Assembly: GCA_005882235.1 (NCBI GenBank)
Contig: VBCT01000038.1
Span: 1-11,054, forward strand
DNA from: Betaproteobacteria bacterium
Lineage (GTDB): Bacteria; Pseudomonadota; Gammaproteobacteria; Burkholderiales; SG8-39
Direction of reading: 5' to 3'
Length of the DNA stretch: 11,054 bases
Below the pieces are notes generated by a model, which had not been told where the DNA came from, searched no databases, and saw only the letters and a list, made by a program, of their open reading frames with translations. Positions 1-6,480 of the stretch are shown here, piece after piece. The stretch's first letter is position 1; every line of letters begins with the position of its first letter. Made by a program: the position numbers and the translations under genes.

Positions 1-399
1 AAGGTCATCATCGCCGATGCCGAGTGCCAGCTCGAGCGCCAGCGGCGTATCCGCCCGCAGATCGCCGCGGCCCTCAAGGCGGGCAAGCGCGTGGTGCGCA
101 CGCGCTTCGGCGTGGACGAGGACGTGTGCTCGGGGGACCACTCCTGCATCCGCCTCTCCGGCTGTCCCTCGCTCACGGTCAAGGCGGCCAGCGATCCGCT
201 CAAGGTGGACCCGGTGGCGCACGTGAACAACGACTGCGTCGGCTGCGGGCTGTGCGGCGAGGTCGCCCACGCGGCGATCCTTTGCCCTTCGTTCTTCCGC
301 GCCGAGATCGTACAAAACCCGAACGTCTTGGACCGATTCGTCGCGCGACTGCGCAACACCGTCATCGGCTGGCTCCGGCCGGCCGAAGGAAGAAGCTAG
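1..399 (+). CDS. Indolepyruvate/2-oxoacid ferredoxin oxidoreductase, large (IorA-like) subunit, C-terminal 132 aa
   Basis: This is the 3' end of a gene that begins before the window; frame 1 is open from base 1 to a TAG at 397-399. The visible 132 residues are the ferredoxin-like C-terminus of the thiamine-diphosphate subunit that oxidatively decarboxylates arylpyruvates to aryl-acetyl-CoA and passes electrons to iron-sulfur clusters. Two cysteine groups are visible: C43, C49 and C55 (followed by Pro), and C79-x2-C82-x2-C85 with C95-Pro. The second resembles a 4Fe-4S motif with a stretched last spacing. The first has wider gaps than the classic CxxCxxC pattern, which I recall as typical of the proteobacterial branch of this family. 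The next gene encodes the partner subunit and overlaps by one base. The family call is firm because of that pairing, but the true 2-oxoacid substrate is unknown and the catalytic domains lie outside the window. Confidence 0.85.
   Translation, partial: KVIIADAECQLERQRRIRPQIAAALKAGKRVVRTRFGVDEDVCSGDHSCIRLSGCPSLTVKAASDPLKVDPVAHVNNDCVGCGLCGEVAHAAILCPSFFRAEIVQNPNVLDRFVARLRNTVIGWLRPAEGRS
386..395 (+). promoter_or_regulatory. Ribosome binding site deciding the GTG start of the IorB-like gene
   Basis: AAGGAAGAAG lies inside the last codons of the upstream subunit gene, with AGGA ending 8 bases before the GTG at 399. It supports that GTG as the start, although the reading frame is open much further upstream. 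Confidence 0.6.
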
Positions 400-1958
400 T
401 GGTACTACCCGAACGTCCCATCACCATCCTGATCGCCGCTCTCGGCGGCGAAGGCGGCGGCGTGCTCGCCGACTGGATCATCGCCGCCGCGACCGCGCGC
501 GACTATCCGGTGCAGAGCACCTCGATTCCCGGGGTGGCGCAGCGCACCGGCGCCACCACCTATTACGTCGAGATCTATCCGGCGAAGATCTCCGAACTCG
601 GCGCCAGGCGCCCCGTGATGACGCTCACACCGGCGCCCTGCTACGTGGACGTCATGGTCGCCTCCGAGCTGATCGAGGCAGGACGCGCGATGCAAAACGG
701 CTTCGTGACGCGCGACCGGACCACGCTGATCGCATCGACCCACCGCGTCTACACCGTCGCCGAGAAGATGCAGATGGGCGACGGGCGGTTCGACAGCGCG
801 GTCGTGCTCAAGGCGGCACGGGAACTCGCGAAGCGCGCGATCCTGTTCGACATGCAGGCGCAGGCGAATGCCGCCGCCACCGTGATCAGCGCGGTGATGT
901 TCGGGGCGCTGGCCGGCTCGGGAACGCTGCCGCTCGCGCGCGCCGACTGCGAGGCGGCGATCCGTTCGGGCGGCAAAGGCGCCGAGGCGAGCCTCAGAGG
1001 TTTTGCGGCGGGCTTCGACGCTGCAGCCGGGCCGGCGCCGAGCAAGACTGTGACGCCTGCGGAAAGAAAGCGCCTGAGCGGCTCGGAACGCGTCAGACAA
1101 ACCTTCCCGGAGGAAACTCGAGCCATGCTCGAAGAGGGCGCGGCGCGCTGCGCCGGCTTTCAGGACCGTAGCTACGCGAGGCTGTACCTCGACCGCCTCG
1201 AGCCGATCGTGAATCTCGACCACGCCGCGGAGGGATACAAGCTCTCCAACGAAACCGGGCGTTTTCTGGCGCTGTGGATGTGCTACGAAGACGTGATCCG
1301 CGTCGCCGACCTGAAGACGCGCAGAAGCCGCTTCGAGCGCGTTCGCGAGGAGGTTCAGGCGAAACCGCACGAGCCGCTGCACATCATCGAATTCCTCAAG
1401 CCCGGTGTGGACGAGTTCACCGCGGTGCTCCCTCGGTTTCTCGCGCGGCCGCTGAAGGCCCTCGCCGAGGCGAGCGGGCTTGCCAAGAAGCTCAACATCG
1501 GCATGCACGTCAAGACGACCAGCGTGAGCGGATTTCTCGCGCTTCGTTTCCTCGCTTGGCTGCGGCCGTTGCGGCCTCTGACCTCGCGCTGGCACGAGGA
1601 GCAGATCCTGATCGACCGTTGGCTCGTCGCGATCGCCACCGCAGCGAAGCGGGACGCAGAGCTCGCACTCGAAATTGGCCTATGCGGCCGGTTGATCAAG
1701 GGCTACGGCGACACGCACCAGCGCGGCAAGGGAAACTTCCTCAGGATCCTCGATACGCTGGTCGAGGGCGACGTGGTGCCGGACGATCGCGCCCGGATCG
1801 ACGCGATCCGCAAGGCGCGCGAGGCGGCGCTGGCCGACCCGGAAGGGCGCAAGCTCGAGCTGTCCCTGGAGACGCACGGCATCGCGCCGCTGCCCCCTAG
1901 GCCGAAGCCGGTGAAGTTCATGCGCCGACCTCAGCCGGAAAATCGCAGAGTCGCCTAA
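399..1958 (+). CDS. Indolepyruvate oxidoreductase beta subunit family protein (IorB-like)
   Basis: The protein is 519 residues long. The N-terminal ~200 residues are a pyruvate:ferredoxin oxidoreductase gamma-type domain, with the glycine-rich GGEGGGVLADW at residues 16-26 and PGVAQRTGATTYYVE at 44-58, the usual position of the HGMAQRGG-like family motif. Classic archaeal IorB stops after about 200 residues. Here a further ~300 residues follow, matching my recollection of the long proteobacterial form with a C-terminal domain of unknown function (DUF6537-type). It should form the complex with the upstream subunit that oxidises arylpyruvates in the cytoplasm. The frame is open from before base 24, but I chose GTG 399 because it follows an AAGGAAGAAG site, overlaps the upstream TAG by one base (TAGTG), and starts just before the conserved domain. 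The stop overlaps the opposing monooxygenase gene by 4 bp. The family is clear; the substrate and the role of the C-terminal extension are not. Confidence 0.88.
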   Translation: MVLPERPITILIAALGGEGGGVLADWIIAAATARDYPVQSTSIPGVAQRTGATTYYVEIYPAKISELGARRPVMTLTPAPCYVDVMVASELIEAGRAMQNGFVTRDRTTLIASTHRVYTVAEKMQMGDGRFDSAVVLKAARELAKRAILFDMQAQANAAATVISAVMFGALAGSGTLPLARADCEAAIRSGGKGAEASLRGFAAGFDAAAGPAPSKTVTPAERKRLSGSERVRQTFPEETRAMLEEGAARCAGFQDRSYARLYLDRLEPIVNLDHAAEGYKLSNETGRFLALWMCYEDVIRVADLKTRRSRFERVREEVQAKPHEPLHIIEFLKPGVDEFTAVLPRFLARPLKALAEASGLAKKLNIGMHVKTTSVSGFLALRFLAWLRPLRPLTSRWHEEQILIDRWLVAIATAAKRDAELALEIGLCGRLIKGYGDTHQRGKGNFLRILDTLVEGDVVPDDRARIDAIRKAREAALADPEGRKLELSLETHGIAPLPPRPKPVKFMRRPQPENRRVA

Positions 1959-3592
1959 GCGCCTCGATCGGATTCCCGGTACCCGGTTACCGTTGCCGCT
2001 ACGTTTCCCGGATCCTCCGGCGGCCGATTGCCGCGCCAGACGACGTGCAGGTCGGGGCGAAGCAGCAGGAGGTCGTGGCCGTACACCTGGCGCGGCGCGT
2101 CGTCCGGCATGTCGAGCACGGCGAGCGGCGCACCCAAGGCCCGCAGCGCTTTTTCCAGCGCCGACGTGTCGGCGTTCGTGCCGCCGAGGTGCAGCAGCGT
2201 GTAGCCCTCGTACGGAATGTGGTCCTGCATCGGCGTGCCGTCGGCGAGCCACACGTGCGGCAGGCGCGCTCCCGGCCACGTGCTCGGCTCGTAGACCCTG
2301 AAGCGGTGCTCGGGGCCGCCGGGAACGGCGCACACGATCGGGGAATCGACGTAGCGGTAGCCGAGCTCGGCGCCGATCATCTCGTTCGACTTGGGCTGCT
2401 CGACGCTGGCGACGCGCACAAGGTTCTCACGCGCCGCCGCGCCCTCGGGCGTGTTCTCGCGAATGTTCCGCCGGTATTGCGCCTGCCATTTGCGCCGCCC
2501 TAGCGAAGCGTAGCGCGAGGCGCCGACGTTGCGCTCGCCGACTTGCCGCCGCTCGGATTCGTACGAGTCGAGCAGCGCGGGCCCACCCCATCCCTGCAGG
2601 GTCGCCGCGAGCTTCCAGGAAAGATCGATCGCATCGCCGACGCCGGAGTTCATGCCAAGACCGCCGGTAGGTATGACGAGGTGGACCGCGTCGCCGGCGA
2701 GGAACACGCGGCCATCCCGATAGCGGTCTGCTAGCAGCAGGTTCTGCCGCCACGGAGCGCAGGTGAGCATCTCGTACTTCACGGGAATTGCGACGGTGCG
2801 CTCGAACATCGCCTTCATGTCGTCGTTCTTCTCGACCATGGCGTGCAAGGTGAAGTGCTTGGTCGAGTCCTGCATGATGAGAAAGCTGCTGTTGCCGTCG
2901 ACCACGTGGTAGTGACGTCCCCTGCCGGGGCCCTTGCCGATGGGGATGCGCTCGAACAGCTCGTCGCAGCGATACAGCGCCGCTTGGCGCAGCTCGAGTA
3001 TGTTGTACTCGCCGCGCAGCTTGATGCCGAGTTGCTTGCGCACCGTGCTCCCGCCGCCGTCGCAGCCCACCATATACGACGCGCCGATCGCGCCGACCAT
3101 GCCGTTCGCGTGCTTCACGCTCGCGGCGACCCCGGATTCGTCCTGGGTAAACGACTCGAGCTGGCAACCGTAGCGTACCGTCACCGAGGGCAGCCCCTCG
3201 GCGATCGACTTCAGCAGCGGCTCCAGCGTGTACTGCGAAATGAGCTGATACGGTTCCAGCGGCATGCTCCCGTCGTTGCATGCGCGGATCTCGGCGCGCG
3301 CGCTCTTCACCGAAGGGTAGGGCAGGTGCAGGAGCGGTGGCTCGGCCAACGACAGGACGATGAACACGTCCATCGGGATGTCGTCGCGCAGGCCGGCGGC
3401 GCGGACCTTGTCGGCGATTCCTATGCGCCGGAAGATTTCCATGGTGCGCGCATTGCACCGTTCCATCTTCGGCAGAAACTGCGGTGCTTCCTTCTGCTCG
3501 ATCAACGTGCAGCGCACACCGCGTATGCCGAGATCGATGGCGAGGGTAAGGCCGATCGGGCCGCCGCCGACGACGAGTACCTGTGTATCCAT
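1955..3592 (-). CDS. FAD-dependent aromatic monooxygenase (group A flavoprotein hydroxylase, MhpA-like)
   Basis: The 545-residue protein should use NAD(P)H, O2 and FAD to hydroxylate an aromatic ring in the cytoplasm. The family motifs are in order: dinucleotide-binding VVGGGPIG at residues 7-14 with an acidic residue at E32; the DG motif CDGGGSTVR at 177-185; and the GD motif with GRVFLAGDAVH at 294-304, followed by the conserved PTGGLGMNSGVGDA segment to 321. The C-terminus from about 400 has the thioredoxin-like tail seen in MhpA, phenol hydroxylase and related enzymes, with LRPDLHVVWRG at 511-521. Its length of ~545 fits this subgroup rather than the ~400-residue salicylate or 3-hydroxybenzoate 6-hydroxylases. 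It is the last gene of the minus-strand group, 63 bp after the MTHFR-like gene, and lacks a strong Shine-Dalgarno site. A divergently transcribed gentisate dioxygenase-family gene suggests it may make the ring-cleavage substrate, but that is inference. The exact substrate cannot be read. Confidence 0.88.
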   Translation of the reverse strand: MDTQVLVVGGGPIGLTLAIDLGIRGVRCTLIEQKEAPQFLPKMERCNARTMEIFRRIGIADKVRAAGLRDDIPMDVFIVLSLAEPPLLHLPYPSVKSARAEIRACNDGSMPLEPYQLISQYTLEPLLKSIAEGLPSVTVRYGCQLESFTQDESGVAASVKHANGMVGAIGASYMVGCDGGGSTVRKQLGIKLRGEYNILELRQAALYRCDELFERIPIGKGPGRGRHYHVVDGNSSFLIMQDSTKHFTLHAMVEKNDDMKAMFERTVAIPVKYEMLTCAPWRQNLLLADRYRDGRVFLAGDAVHLVIPTGGLGMNSGVGDAIDLSWKLAATLQGWGGPALLDSYESERRQVGERNVGASRYASLGRRKWQAQYRRNIRENTPEGAAARENLVRVASVEQPKSNEMIGAELGYRYVDSPIVCAVPGGPEHRFRVYEPSTWPGARLPHVWLADGTPMQDHIPYEGYTLLHLGGTNADTSALEKALRALGAPLAVLDMPDDAPRQVYGHDLLLLRPDLHVVWRGNRPPEDPGNVAATVTGYRESDRGA

Positions 3593-3655
3593 CGCCCGTA
3601 TTCTGCCTCACCCGCAGAGCGTGGGGCGGCGCTAGCCGCGATGGAGTTTGCAACC

Positions 3656-4594
3656 CTAGGCGGCCCCGACCCGAAAACCGCCGTCGGGAGTCAGTTCGAA
3701 TCGTCCTTCCCGCACCGCTCGCAGCCAGCGCGCGGTGCGCATCAGGCCCCCGAAACAGAAAAAATGGACTCCGGCGATCGGCGCACCGCCCGGACGCGCA
3801 ATGTCCCTTACAACGACCTCCGGGCCGGCTTCGACCAGAAGACGCGTAATCGCCTGGGGTCGCGCCTTCAGCGCACGGACCGAGTTCCCGATTCCGCACA
3901 GCATCGCGAATCGGAGCAGGCGGGGCAGGCTCGCAGGCCCCGAAAGCCCGATGCGCACCGGAAGTTCGTGTTCTATCATCTTCGTCGCCCACACGAGGAT
4001 CGGCTCGGACTCGAAACAGAACTGCGTCACGATCTGCAGATCGAGACTCGCCCGTCGGGCGAGAACTTTTTTCGCGGCCAGCGCAGTCGCGAGCGCGGTT
4101 TCCGCTATCTTGGGATGGCCTTCGGGGTAACCCGCCACGCCCACATGCGCGATGCCGTGCCGCTGGAACAGGCCCGTCTCGAGCAACCGGAGGCTCGACT
4201 CGAACGGCCCGCTCGTCCTGTCGCTGTCGCCGGCGATCACCAGAGCGCTGTCGACGCCCGCCTCGCCTGCTGCGCGCGCCAGGTATTCGTCGAGCGCGTC
4301 GCGGCTGGCGATCCGGCGTGCCGCGACGTGCGGAACCGGTCGAAGGCCGGCGCGTTTCAGACGCGTCGCCAGCGCCACGATCCCGTGATAGGTTTGCCCC
4401 GGCGGCATGCTGATGTAGACGGCCGTCCCCGGCTCCAAGAGGTCCGCGCAGGCGTTGATCTCCACCGGATCCCGCGACGACAATTCGAGCGAAGCCCCCA
4501 AGAGGAAAGCTTGAATGTTCCGGCGCTCATCCTCTGGCGACGCCCCGAGGAGCGCGGGGGCGGCGATAGGCCCCGCTGTCGATCCGGTCTGCAT
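3656..4594 (-). CDS. Divergent methylenetetrahydrofolate reductase (MetF/MTHFR) family protein
   Basis: The 312-residue protein aligns by eye with MetF across its whole length. E37 in SLELSS occupies the place of the MetF catalytic glutamate in SFEFFPP. H89 in VPHV matches the conserved APHL. D123 in IAGDSD matches the ALRGD aspartate. GYPEGHP is at 155-161, and TQFCF at 190-194 matches ITQFFF. The final beta strand, GVHFFCF, replaces the usual FHFYTLN, so the substrate or NADH side differs from housekeeping MetF. Known members interconvert 5,10-methylene- and 5-methyl-tetrahydrofolate using FAD. It starts 6 bp after the methyltransferase-like gene stop and precedes the monooxygenase gene, so it is probably co-transcribed with both. 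That setting suggests a catabolic one-carbon role, such as recycling methyl groups removed from a substrate, rather than methionine synthesis. The family call is good; the physiological role is inferred. Confidence 0.8.
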   Translation of the reverse strand: MQTGSTAGPIAAPALLGASPEDERRNIQAFLLGASLELSSRDPVEINACADLLEPGTAVYISMPPGQTYHGIVALATRLKRAGLRPVPHVAARRIASRDALDEYLARAAGEAGVDSALVIAGDSDRTSGPFESSLRLLETGLFQRHGIAHVGVAGYPEGHPKIAETALATALAAKKVLARRASLDLQIVTQFCFESEPILVWATKMIEHELPVRIGLSGPASLPRLLRFAMLCGIGNSVRALKARPQAITRLLVEAGPEVVVRDIARPGGAPIAGVHFFCFGGLMRTARWLRAVREGRFELTPDGGFRVGAA

Positions 4595-4600
4595 GCGCCC

Positions 4601-6025
4601 TCAGTCGCGCTTGCGCGAGATCACGTAGGATTCGTCGAGGAACCACAGGCCCTTGTGGCGACGCAGTACCTCCTGCGTGGCCTCGAGATAGCCGCGGTCT
4701 CCCATGACCTCGCCCAGGCGCTGGTCCTCGATCTGCGCCACGTAAACAGCTGCGTTCCACGCGGCGAGAAGCGTCGAGGTGCCGATCGCGTCGCTGATTT
4801 CCTCCGGGAGCGTGTGCATCTCGTAGCGGAATATCGAGCGGTTGTCGGCGTAGGCGTTGAAGTTGAGGTCGCGGCCGTCTGCCCCGAGCGCGGCGCGGGT
4901 GGCCTTCAGGAGCGAGTGGCGATCGGTCTGGAACGGATTTTCTCCCGGCCAGATACGCTGCACGATCTCCAGCCCCGGGTCCCGGCCGTGGGAATGAATG
5001 GCGATCATCCGCCCGCCCGACGCAAGGCTACTGGCGAGCGGCGCCAGGACCTTGGACGCCTTGAACTCGGCCGAAGCGCGGGCACGGTACGGCTGCGAGG
5101 CGATGACTAGGTCGTAGTCGGCGCGAGCGGCGCCGCGGCGCGGTAACACCTGGTCGAGCAGGAACTTGTGATCTTCCCGGTAGAACACCAGCACCACCGG
5201 CTTCGCATAGGCGGGATTGCCGCTCGTCTTGCTCACCGACGCGCGCCAGTGCTCGTTCAGGAACGGCTGCAGGTCGATGATCTGCTGTTCGAACTCGCTG
5301 GAGGTCGCTCCGGTAAGGGCGACCTCTTTCCAGACGAGACTCGTGGCGGCGGTGACCGATTTCGGCGCGAGCCACGGCGCTTCCGAGTAGTAGAGATTGG
5401 TCATGACGAGCACGGTCGCCGGGTGCTCGAAGAAGCGGTCCGGCATGCGATCGAGAGCGAGGCGCACGTCTTCCAGGCTGATTTCCTTGCCCACGATGTA
5501 GAAAGGCATCGTCGGGTAGCGCTGGTGCATGGCGCGCATGACGCGGGCAAGCACGGTGCCGTCGCCCACACCGGCATCGAACACCCTGACCGCGGGGGGC
5601 CGCGGATGAATATTGGCGAGTTCCATGCCGACCCGCTGCGCGACCACCCACTTCTCGCTGCAGGTGCTGACGAACAGCAGGTACTTCTGGCGGTTGTCGT
5701 AGAAACGGAAATTGGTCTTCGACTCGTCCTTCGCCCCGGAGGTGGCGGCGATCTGGATCGCGGCTTGATCTGGTACCGCACCCCCACCGCCCGCCAAACT
5801 CCCGGCCGAGGATCTCAGCCGCACCAAACCGCGCGTCTCGATCGACCGATGCTCCGACATGAATGTCCGCACGCGCTCGACGGTTTCCATAGTCACGCGT
5901 CCGCCGATCCGAAGCCTTCCCACTAGCTTCCCGTCGTTTACGGCGCGTCGCCCGAAGGTCGACTCGGCCATGCCGACACGCCTGCAGTAATCCGCGATTT
6001 CGCTCAACAACTGCTCAGCCGTCAC
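4601..6025 (-). CDS. HTH-like domain fused to a SAM-dependent methyltransferase-like protein, function unknown
   Basis: The 474-residue protein has two parts. Residues 1-58 are basic and helical-looking, with YCRRVGMAESTFGRRAVNDG at 13-32 and then VGRLRIGGRVTMETVERVR to 53. This resembles small HTH-like proteins I recall from alphaproteobacteria. A low-complexity linker (about 70-104, with GGGG and Ala-rich stretches) joins it to a Rossmann-type core. FDAGVGDGT at 149-157 fits motif I of class I SAM methyltransferases, and E181 in VGKEISLEDV sits where the ribose-binding acidic residue is expected. LVIASQPY further on could be the motif IV region. I cannot name the acceptor, and SAM binding is not proven. 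The start is GTG, 7 bases after AGGAGGAGG; an ATG closer to that site opens a frame that stops after two codons. It is first in the minus-strand operon, whose other genes encode an MTHFR homologue and an aromatic monooxygenase. It may be an enzyme, a regulator or both. Confidence 0.72.
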   Translation of the reverse strand: MTAEQLLSEIADYCRRVGMAESTFGRRAVNDGKLVGRLRIGGRVTMETVERVRTFMSEHRSIETRGLVRLRSSAGSLAGGGGAVPDQAAIQIAATSGAKDESKTNFRFYDNRQKYLLFVSTCSEKWVVAQRVGMELANIHPRPPAVRVFDAGVGDGTVLARVMRAMHQRYPTMPFYIVGKEISLEDVRLALDRMPDRFFEHPATVLVMTNLYYSEAPWLAPKSVTAATSLVWKEVALTGATSSEFEQQIIDLQPFLNEHWRASVSKTSGNPAYAKPVVLVFYREDHKFLLDQVLPRRGAARADYDLVIASQPYRARASAEFKASKVLAPLASSLASGGRMIAIHSHGRDPGLEIVQRIWPGENPFQTDRHSLLKATRAALGADGRDLNFNAYADNRSIFRYEMHTLPEEISDAIGTSTLLAAWNAAVYVAQIEDQRLGEVMGDRGYLEATQEVLRRHKGLWFLDESYVISRKRD

Positions 6026-6030
6026 GTCAT

Positions 6031-6041
6031 TTCCTCCTCCT
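6031..6041 (-). promoter_or_regulatory. Strong Shine-Dalgarno site for the methyltransferase-like gene
   Basis: Read on the minus strand this is AGGAGGAGGAA, a near-perfect anti-16S match. The AGGAGGAGG core ends 7 bases before the GTG start at 6025-6023, so it selects that start. An ATG at 6030-6028 is only 2 bases from the core and opens a frame that ends at once (ATG ACG TGA). Confidence 0.75.
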
Positions 6042-6074
6042 GGCCCTGCTCATGAGCGACTGCCGCTTCGCGCT

Positions 6075-6104
6075 ATTACAAGACGGCCTGGCAACGAGGG
6101 TCAA
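6075..6104 (-). promoter_or_regulatory. Candidate sigma70 promoter for the minus-strand operon
   Basis: On the minus strand, TTGACC (6104-6099, five of six consensus bases) is followed after 18 bases by TGTAAT (6080-6075, five of six). Transcription would start near 6068, giving a leader of about 43 bases before the GTG at 6025. The 16-bp palindrome centred near 6148 lies about 80 bases upstream of this start, a position typical of activator sites. Confidence 0.5.
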
Positions 6105-6127
6105 CCACAATTTTGCCCATCGCGAAA

Positions 6128-6155
6128 GTGGGAATTATCGTGGGATATATCCCAC
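6128..6155. promoter_or_regulatory. Candidate operator: 16-bp perfect palindrome plus a third half-site
   Basis: GTGGGATATATCCCAC at 6140-6155 is a perfect 16-bp palindrome. The half-site GTGGGA occurs again in direct orientation at 6128-6133, exactly 12 bp upstream, so three copies of the same hexamer lie in 28 bp. The spacing is close to one helical turn, which would suit cooperative binding of a dimeric regulator. It lies between the two divergent promoters. The regulator that reads it is not identified. Confidence 0.6.
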
Positions 6156-6171
6156 TAGTTTGGCAATGGCC

Positions 6172-6183
6172 CAGATTGATCTG
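6172..6183. repeat. Short dyad CAGAT-TG-ATCTG
   Basis: The 5-bp arms CAGAT and ATCTG flank TG. It directly abuts the larger inverted repeat at 6184. On its own a dyad this short could be chance; I list it because it sits in a cluster of similar elements. Confidence 0.3.
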
Positions 6184-6205
6184 TATGTGAGTCGACGCTC
6201 ACATA
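6184..6205. promoter_or_regulatory. Candidate operator: 22-bp inverted repeat over the -35 region of the dioxygenase promoter
   Basis: TATGTGAG and CTCACATA are perfect 8-bp inverted arms around the 6-bp spacer TCGACG. The core TGTGA and TCACA elements are 8 bases apart, not the 6 of a CRP site, so this is not a standard CRP operator. Its centre is about 34 bases upstream of the start predicted from the TATAAT box at 6217, so it covers the -35 position. A protein bound here would more likely block RNA polymerase than recruit it. GntR, TetR or MarR-type regulators are possible readers; none is encoded in the window. Confidence 0.6.
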
Positions 6206-6222
6206 ATAGAATACAGTATAAT
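6192..6222 (+). promoter_or_regulatory. Candidate sigma70 promoter for the gentisate dioxygenase-family gene
   Basis: The -10 box TATAAT at 6217-6222 matches consensus exactly. The -35 is poor: TCGACG at 6192-6197 matches four of six bases at a long spacing of 19, and nothing better lies 16-18 bases upstream. A perfect -10 with a weak -35 inside an inverted repeat suggests control by a bound protein. The start would be near 6229, leaving a leader of about 255 bases. Confidence 0.5.
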
Positions 6223-6272
6223 AGATATTGTTATCATATTGTTAGTTACACATTTTACTGAGTGTACAAACT

Positions 6273-6288
6273 CGATCGGAACCGATCG
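6273..6288. promoter_or_regulatory. Dyad CGATCGG-AA-CCGATCG in the dioxygenase leader
   Basis: Two 7-bp perfect inverted arms surround AA, centred about 50 bases downstream of the predicted start. It could be a downstream operator for roadblock repression; the 2-base loop is too tight for a good RNA hairpin. GC-rich self-complementary words such as CGATCG are common in such genomes, so confidence is modest. Confidence 0.35.
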
Positions 6289-6345
6289 CATCCAGCAGGA
6301 AGAAAAATCGTGTTTAGGTGCCAGGGTGCACTGCCGTCAGAGAAA

Positions 6346-6364
6346 TGGGCTTCTGCCCACTTTT
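6346..6364 (+). terminator. Weak hairpin with short T tract in the dioxygenase leader (possible attenuator)
   Basis: TGGGC-TTCT-GCCCA forms a 5-bp stem with a tetraloop and is followed by C and TTTT. The stem is short and the T tract brief, so it would be at best a weak intrinsic terminator or pause site within the predicted leader, some 120 bases before the coding start. I see no leader peptide or known riboswitch fold with it. Confidence 0.25.
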
Positions 6365-6473
6365 GAGGGACCGCTTACCCCTGTCCTTGGATTCATCCCT
6401 TGGGCTGGCGCACGAGGTTGCCGCCGTCGCCACCTTTGGCGGAAAATCGTTTCTTCAGCCCCGTCTGGCCTCT

Positions 6474-6480
6474 GGAGAAG
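6474..6480 (+). promoter_or_regulatory. Ribosome binding site for the gentisate dioxygenase-family gene
   Basis: GGAGAAG, with GGAG ending 6 bases before ATG 6484, fixes that start over an in-frame TTG at 6400 that would add 28 residues with no family resemblance. Confidence 0.7.

Noticed and set aside
405..1595. A 396-codon open frame on the minus strand
   Set aside because: It is a shadow of the IorB-like gene, with no family motif.
2427..3992. A 521-codon open frame on the minus strand overlapping two genes
   Set aside because: It is out of frame with the clear monooxygenase and MTHFR-like genes and has Arg-rich, domain-free composition.
2843..5110. A 755-codon open frame on the plus strand
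   Set aside because: It lies opposite the monooxygenase, MTHFR-like and methyltransferase-like genes, which carry intact family motifs. Its product is Arg/Ala/His-rich with no recognisable domain, typical of an antisense frame in GC-rich DNA.
6184..6205. CRP/FNR site
   Set aside because: The TGTGA and TCACA cores are 8 bases apart instead of 6, and there is no TTGAT-N4-ATCAA.
6052..6261. A 69-codon plus-strand frame in the intergenic region
   Set aside because: It has no Shine-Dalgarno site, runs through both candidate promoters and operators, and has no recognisable sequence.
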